Positions 5,305 to 9,198 of a stretch of 9,198 nucleotides of DNA are shown here, piece by piece; the stretch's first letter is position 1; each line of letters begins with the position of its first letter. A model generated the notes under the pieces. That model was not told the origin of the DNA. It did no database searches and was given only the letters and a program-made list of their open reading frames with translations. The stretch comes from Desulfomonile tiedjei (GTDB lineage Bacteria; Desulfobacterota; Desulfomonilia; Desulfomonilales; Desulfomonilaceae), in NCBI GenBank assembly GCA_020718965.1, contig DYRE01000072.1, forward strand, positions 1 through 9,198, written 5' to 3'. A program made the translations under genes and the position numbers.

Positions 5305-6318
5305 CTAGAAGAGAAATCCCATCTCTACAAATCCGCCATCCATTGCTACATCAATCATTTTTGTGTCGCTATATCCTTTCTTGTAAGTCAGGTATCGGTA
5401 GCCACCCTTTAAATAGCCAGACCGTCCGTTATTAAGATTAACACTGTATTTAAGACCCGTGCTTAGATCGGCGCCAAAGGCGTCATCCAGAAAGGCCACG
5501 CCAGCTTTGCATTCACATGAAAAGGTGCTGCAGGATCGAGTCACTTTGACAAGTTTCTCCATTTCGATCCCGGCCATGGCCATGTCCAGGTCGTTATCAA
5601 AAGCTGACCCACCGAAAGTTGATCCAGACCATCCGTTGTTGCCGAATCTAACGCGTTCTCTAATCCTTACATAATCGGCGAATATTCCAACTCGTGAAGT
5701 TGGTGTAAGAATGGGATCATAAACAAGCCCTATCTGCTGAGAAAGCCTTTCCCATTTGGACTGGAGTGACTGGCCCGCGCCAAACTGGAACCAATTCCCA
5801 GGGTTACCGCTGCCATTGATAACGGTCGGCGTAATCAAGTATTTCACTGACCATCGTGGTTTGAATTTATATCGGGCGCTAAAAGTGCCCACCACTGAAT
5901 GATCCGGAATTCCCATGGCGGAGTTGAAATCTATTTCCGGTTGCTGGTTCCATGAGGTGGAAAAGCCAAACTGGCTGTTCCAGAATGTAAGTTTACCTCT
6001 GGTTCTCGCAAACATTGCCTGAGCGTCAAGTTCCCAGCCTCGAAATCTCAGAGTCGGCAAGGGGCATTGCAGTAGTCTCTCTTGCGCCAAAGCCTGGGCA
6101 CGCTGTTGGAACCCAAAAGCGGGCCGAGTCTTGACTACAGGTTGGGGTTTCACCTTAGTGATGGCCTTGGTGTTAGGTGAGACCGGAACAAGAAAATTTT
6201 CACGGTTGTCATTAGTGGCGGCAGCCTGCATGAAGTTCCACGCCAAGGCGTTAGCGGCGAAAATGAGCGTGAACAAACATAGACATACCAGTACTATACG
6301 GGGTTTCCTAATCATCAT
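5305..6318 (-). CDS. outer-membrane beta-barrel protein, unknown specificity
   Basis: 337 aa. A Sec signal occupies residues 1-26 (MMIRKPR, hydrophobic core, cleavage after ANALA). After a low-complexity periplasmic linker (about 27-85, rich in Val, Lys, Pro and Gln), the region 90-337 shows alternating polar/aromatic segments of the kind that form beta-strands, such as LTFWNSQFGFSTSW, YKFKPRWSVKYLI, RVGIFADYVRIR and GYLKGGYRYLTY. The last residue is Phe in VEMGFLF, the C-terminal signal recognised by the BAM machinery. Cys 263, 268 and 270 form a small SCSTFSCEC motif, probably in a loop or turn. A doubled SD (GGGAGGGAGG, 6330-6321) precedes two adjacent ATGs. The first (6318) is taken; the second (6315) is equally spaced for the upstream SD half. 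The gene has its own promoter and terminator. I do not recognise a named family, and an alternative is a porin-like or surface-structural protein. Confidence 0.75.
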   Translation of the reverse strand: MMIRKPRIVLVCLCLFTLIFAANALAWNFMQAAATNDNRENFLVPVSPNTKAITKVKPQPVVKTRPAFGFQQRAQALAQERLLQCPLPTLRFRGWELDAQAMFARTRGKLTFWNSQFGFSTSWNQQPEIDFNSAMGIPDHSVVGTFSARYKFKPRWSVKYLITPTVINGSGNPGNWFQFGAGQSLQSKWERLSQQIGLVYDPILTPTSRVGIFADYVRIRERVRFGNNGWSGSTFGGSAFDNDLDMAMAGIEMEKLVKVTRSCSTFSCECKAGVAFLDDAFGADLSTGLKYSVNLNNGRSGYLKGGYRYLTYKKGYSDTKMIDVAMDGGFVEMGFLF

Positions 6319-6354
6319 ACCCTCCCTCCCAGGAGAACGTTTTGTTAAGGCCGC

Positions 6355-6382
6355 ACTTTACAGATATGTTTTATGTTGTCAA
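6355..6382 (-). promoter_or_regulatory. sigma70-type promoter of the beta-barrel gene with palindrome over the -35
   Basis: Read on the - strand, a perfect TTGACA (6382-6377) is followed after 16 nt by TAAAGT (6360-6355, 4 of 6). Transcription would start near 6348, about 30 bases before the ATG. The -35 lies within the 11-base palindrome TGTTGTCAACA (6374-6384), a candidate operator. Confidence 0.55.
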
Positions 6383-6384
6383 CA

Positions 6385-6658
6385 AAAAAATATTCAATTT
6401 TATATGTTTATGAATAAAAACTAGAATTTATATGAGATATTGCAACAGCATAACATAGTGTAATAGTTTAATAAAACTTACTATAAGCTTGATTTATAAA
6501 CTTAATTTTATTGTATTAATTTAAATTGTTTGCGCGTATAAAAATATAGCGCGTTAAATGGCTGTTTATGGCCTTATGCGCGTAATATAATAAGATATTA
6601 TATTATATATTTGATATAAATATATGTAATTATGATAATAAGAAGTTAAATATAAAAC
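6385..6658. other. very AT-rich intergenic region, no gene seen
   Basis: This is most of the gap between the beta-barrel gene and the GT9 gene. By hand count 51 of 240 bases (about 21%) are G or C in 6421-6660. No reading frame with a ribosome site is visible. It holds three copies of GCGCGT (6532, 6549, 6578), an imperfect dyad GCGC/TATA around AAAA (6532-6552), and an all-A-T 8-bp stem-loop (6605-6625). It lacks a recognisable GC-rich terminator for the GT9 gene. Confidence 0.7.
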
Positions 6659-7549
6659 TTAGGAGGAGCTTTGGAGGCATGAGTCAACTATTCTTAACGC
6701 CTCGCTGCAATAATCTTTGGGTAGGTTGTTTGATCGGTAGTCAATGATCTTCAATTGATCGTAGGGGACCCATGGAGCCCATTGAGTTGGGTCAGTATCA
6801 GTGAAAAACAGCATGGATTTGACGCCTAGCCCTGCGGCTAAATGACTTATCCCCGAATCATTTCCGACGAACATTCGCGAGTCCCCGAGCATTACGGACA
6901 ACTCTTTCAACGATCTATTTTCAATGACGGTTGGATGGTTCTTCTCGAGCCACAGATTCCACTGAGTGTGAGATTTGATATCCATATCAGCTTCACCCAA
7001 AGTAATCACCAACTCCCATCCAGTTCTTTGGCGGATCATCCCTGAAACTTCGGCAAATAAATTTAGTGGAACAATCTTCTTGCGGCCGCCACTTCCGGGA
7101 TGAACCCATAGAAGATTCTTCGTTGTTGTGGTCTGGCTTTTCCTCAGAATCGGATACCTGTCGGGAACCGGTAGACCAAGACGCAAATGAAGGGTTTCCA
7201 CAAGGTGCCGATCAAGAGTGGGCGAAGGACTCGCCTGAAGGATATTCTGCACTCCTATGCCTTTCAAATTCAAAACAACTGGTTCGGGATTTTTTAGAAT
7301 TACGTACGCAGCATCCGGCTTTTTCGAAAGTTCCGGACCCTCAATCCCAACATTCTGAAACAGCCACAAAGATTCTTTGTCATCCACAGACTTGAAAGAG
7401 AATGATTCGGGAATAATTTCCTTATAAGCCCTCGATCCAAACAGCGTTATCGTAGCTCTGGGGTTCGCATTTCTTAATGTATAGAGTAAAGGGATAGTCA
7501 GGATGGTGTCGCCAAGGGCCCCAGGACGTATTACCCATATATTTGGCAT
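6659..7549 (-). CDS. glycosyltransferase family 9 (heptosyltransferase-like)
   Basis: 296 aa, cytoplasmic or membrane-peripheral. GT9 enzymes transfer ADP-heptose, or a similar nucleotide sugar, onto lipopolysaccharide core. Three family blocks are visible: IRPGALGDTILTIPLL at 7-22, with D14 matching the catalytic Asp of WaaC; HPGSGGRKK at 150-158, the donor phosphate-binding loop; and VGNDSGISHLAAGLG at 228-242 followed by DTDPTQWAPW. The protein is at the short end for the family (commonly about 320-350), with a compact first lobe, but all key blocks are present. The ATG at 7549 is the first in a frame that is closed by a stop at 7564-7562. No clear SD precedes it, which fits translation linked to the MFS gene 62 nt upstream. 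Donor and acceptor cannot be assigned from sequence. No other LPS genes are in the window. Confidence 0.88.
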   Translation of the reverse strand: MPNIWVIRPGALGDTILTIPLLYTLRNANPRATITLFGSRAYKEIIPESFSFKSVDDKESLWLFQNVGIEGPELSKKPDAAYVILKNPEPVVLNLKGIGVQNILQASPSPTLDRHLVETLHLRLGLPVPDRYPILRKSQTTTTKNLLWVHPGSGGRKKIVPLNLFAEVSGMIRQRTGWELVITLGEADMDIKSHTQWNLWLEKNHPTVIENRSLKELSVMLGDSRMFVGNDSGISHLAAGLGVKSMLFFTDTDPTQWAPWVPYDQLKIIDYRSNNLPKDYCSEALRIVDSCLQSSS

Positions 7550-7611
7550 CTGATGACCATTCTACCGGATGTTAACTTGCTAGACGTCATTGCGTCGATA
7601 AAACTGTCCAG

Positions 7612-8922
7612 CTAAACCGTCTGTGATCTGTGCTCTGGAAAAGTGTCCTTCATGAAAAAAGTAGTAACTACACATACAATGGATGCGATCAACATCATGA
7701 ATAAGGCTGACTTAAATGCAGCGAGAGGATATCCACCAGAGGCGGTGCGAGGATACATGTCAAGTATCCAGCCTATTAGTGGCTGAAATAAAGCTCCTCC
7801 AAGAAACGGAAACAAATTCACAGTCCCTACTGAAGTTCCCGCGATCTCAATTGGAAACAGCTCCTTGGTGGTGGTAAATCCAATGACAACTATGGCCGAG
7901 GAGGTGATTGAGAAAAAAAACATTAGAAGAAAAAGCGCATAGAGAGGAAGACCTTCAGGAAATATATTCAGCAAACTTATCAGTACCATCAGGCCCAGAG
8001 AGGATAGGAAAAGAACCTTCTTTCGACTCTTGAACACTTTATCAGAGAGCAGACTGTAGAAAGGACTTCCAATAATCAACCCTACTGCGATCATATTCAG
8101 GATGGATCCCGTCTCCGCCTTACTTAATCTGTAAACATTTATAAAATAAGGCCCAGCCCACAACCCCGCGAAGCTGAAAAATATCCCACAAGTGAAGAAA
8201 AACCATATTGCAACAGGCCAGAAATGACGATCGCTTAGCACAATTTTCGCCCCTTGCCATGGCTTAATGGGTTCATAATGTTTTTGCGCCGGCTGCACGA
8301 CATGATCCAATTGAGTTATCGGTGGCCAACCAAGGTCCTCCGGCCTGTTTCTGACAAATATCCAGACAAGCGCCGCCATACAAAGGGTTATAGCTCCGAT
8401 GATTTCAAAAGAAACTCTCCATCCGACCCAGCCCGTCATCGCCGCCAAAGGTCCAGCCGCTGTCAAGGCCCCCAGACCTCCCATGACATTGACGATTGCT
8501 GTCATTATGGAAAATTCATGACCCTGGAACCAGTTGGAAAGCAGCTTCATAGTGGGAATGAATACCATGGAAACTCCCAGGCCCACGAGAACTCTGGCGA
8601 CGATAGCGGATTCCATGTTATGGGCAAGTCCGAAGAGAACGCTTCCAACCGCTGCAAGAACGAGAAATCCTGTGACCGTTTTCCTAGGTCCCAGGGAATC
8701 TGACAAAAGGCCTGCCGGAAACTGCATGAAGGCATAGGGATAAAAATAGGCGGAGGCCAGCAATCCCATGAAACCACCGGTGGCTCCAAAGGCATTTTGC
8801 AGGTCTACGGCTACAACGGCCGGGGAAAGCCTGTGAAAATAAACGATGACATATGTTACCGCCATTATCCAGAATATTAGCCACCTGTAAAGACGCGCCT
8901 TTCGGATCAAACTCCGGCTCAT
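7612..8922 (-). CDS. MFS permease (12 transmembrane helices, UhpC/GlpT-like organic anion group)
   Basis: 436 aa inner-membrane secondary transporter. Twelve hydrophobic segments are visible in two halves, separated by a polar loop at about 191-230. The signature motif A, GLLSDSLGPRKT, is at 71-82 between helices 2 and 3, and its degenerate repeat SLLSDKVFKSRKK at 290-302 in the second half. The RNRPEDLGWPP sequence after helix 6 is common in the sugar-phosphate/organic-anion branch (COG2271-like). The conserved FHRLSPAVVAVDLQ segment follows the first helix. Substrate is unknown; organic anions or sugar derivatives are likely from the branch. ATG 8922 is preceded by an AGGGGTGA element (SD-like) at suitable distance. 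The GT9 gene follows after 62 nt without an intervening terminator, so the two are probably co-transcribed. A functional link between them is not evident. Confidence 0.87.
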   Translation of the reverse strand: MSRSLIRKARLYRWLIFWIMAVTYVIVYFHRLSPAVVAVDLQNAFGATGGFMGLLASAYFYPYAFMQFPAGLLSDSLGPRKTVTGFLVLAAVGSVLFGLAHNMESAIVARVLVGLGVSMVFIPTMKLLSNWFQGHEFSIMTAIVNVMGGLGALTAAGPLAAMTGWVGWRVSFEIIGAITLCMAALVWIFVRNRPEDLGWPPITQLDHVVQPAQKHYEPIKPWQGAKIVLSDRHFWPVAIWFFFTCGIFFSFAGLWAGPYFINVYRLSKAETGSILNMIAVGLIIGSPFYSLLSDKVFKSRKKVLFLSSLGLMVLISLLNIFPEGLPLYALFLLMFFFSITSSAIVVIGFTTTKELFPIEIAGTSVGTVNLFPFLGGALFQPLIGWILDMYPRTASGGYPLAAFKSALFMMLIASIVCVVTTFFMKDTFPEHRSQTV

Positions 8923-9035
8923 TTCAAATTCACCCCTATGCGGGCTGTGGGTAATTAACGATGTTTATGATTCAGAATAACAGAGAGGTAAGCCATCTAC
9001 GAGCGGAATATTGGTTTCATGATAAGAGTAGGGGG

Positions 9036-9063
9036 AATAAATTGAAGCGTAAGGTATGGTCAA
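9036..9063 (-). promoter_or_regulatory. weak candidate promoter for the MFS-GT9 unit
   Basis: On the - strand TTGACC (9063-9058) is followed after 16 nt by TTTATT (9041-9036). The -35 matches consensus at 5 of 6 positions and the -10 at 4 of 6. It is back to back with the strong + strand promoter. The leader would be about 105 nt. Confidence 0.25.
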
Positions 9064-9065
9064 TT

Positions 9066-9094
9066 TTGACATAAGCGTTGGCAATAAGTATACT
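9066..9094 (+). promoter_or_regulatory. near-consensus sigma70 promoter reading out of the window
   Basis: TTGACA (9066-9071), a 17-nt spacer and TATACT (9089-9094) match the sigma70 consensus at 11 of 12 positions. Transcription should begin near 9101 and run into the reading frame at 9136. Confidence 0.7.
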
Positions 9095-9135
9095 TTAAAA
9101 ATATATATCCATCTCCATTAGACGAGAAATCACTT

Positions 9136-9198
9136 ATGCTGAAACCTTTTTTCTGCGTTTCCTCTCCGGAAGCCGCCAGAAACCAGTTGCGGCATTTC
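9136..9198 (+). CDS. possible start of a gene, truncated by the window end
   Basis: ATG at 9136 opens a frame with 21 codons and no stop before the window ends. It begins MLKPFFCVSS and contains SPEAARNQLRHF. It sits about 35 bases downstream of the expected start of a near-consensus promoter, but only a weak purine stretch (GACGAGAAA) is available as ribosome site. The fragment is too short to identify a family. Confidence 0.35.
   Translation, partial: MLKPFFCVSSPEAARNQLRHF

Noticed and set aside
5226..5435. 69-codon + strand frame over the end of the beta-barrel gene
   Set aside because: It is antisense to the barrel's conserved C-terminal strands and has no supporting ribosome site or family.
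6605..6625. All-A-T 8-bp stem-loop considered as the GT9 gene's terminator
   Set aside because: A stem without G-C pairs is too weak for intrinsic termination; similar symmetry arises readily in such AT-rich DNA.
8254..8703. 149-codon open frame on the + strand inside the MFS gene
   Set aside because: It is antisense to an unmistakable 12-helix permease, and its translation is low-quality and hydrophilic with no recognisable motif.

Overview
The window looks like a chromosomal piece of a Gram-negative bacterium of moderate GC content. A Desulfobacterota (former Deltaproteobacteria) host fits best: there is a TP0108/plant-type 6-phosphofructokinase, a Tat-exported type I periplasmic binding protein, an outer-membrane beta-barrel protein and a heptosyltransferase-type GT9 enzyme. 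This placement is inferred from gene content only. No rRNA, tRNA, CRISPR array, insertion sequence or phage gene is visible.

Layout, left half (+ strand). 1-1278 is the 3' part of a phosphofructokinase gene whose frame runs off the left edge. 1545-1880 encodes a small exported Cys/Pro-containing protein and is followed by an 11-bp stem-loop. 2146-3468 encodes an orphan ABC-type solute-binding protein with a clear twin-arginine signal. 3661-4224 encodes the most unusual protein of the window: an exported Cys/Pro repeat protein of 187 aa with 17 cysteines, whose second repeat block has a Cys at exactly every fifth residue. A textbook intrinsic terminator (4251-4283) closes it.

Layout, right half (- strand, read right to left). 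8922-7612 is a 12-helix MFS permease. It is followed after 62 nt by a GT9 glycosyltransferase (7549-6659), a plausible two-gene unit. Next comes a very AT-rich gap of about 340 bp, then an outer-membrane beta-barrel protein (6318-5305) with its own sigma70-like promoter and a strong terminator built from competing hairpins. Last is a J-domain protein (5106-4306) with a winged-helix-like N-terminus and a Cys/His cluster, convergent with the Cys/Pro gene. At the far right a near-consensus + strand promoter (9066-9094) precedes an ATG at 9136 whose frame is open to the window end.

Most of the content is housekeeping (sugar metabolism, transport) or envelope related. The candidate for something undescribed is the pair of small exported Cys/Pro proteins around the Tat-dependent binding protein. 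What the pair does cannot be read from the sequence. The regular Cys spacing and the synonymous-only divergence of a tandem repeat suggest that a selected, disulfide- or metal-based structure is being maintained outside the cytoplasm. Whether the neighbouring J-domain and beta-barrel genes take part is speculative.
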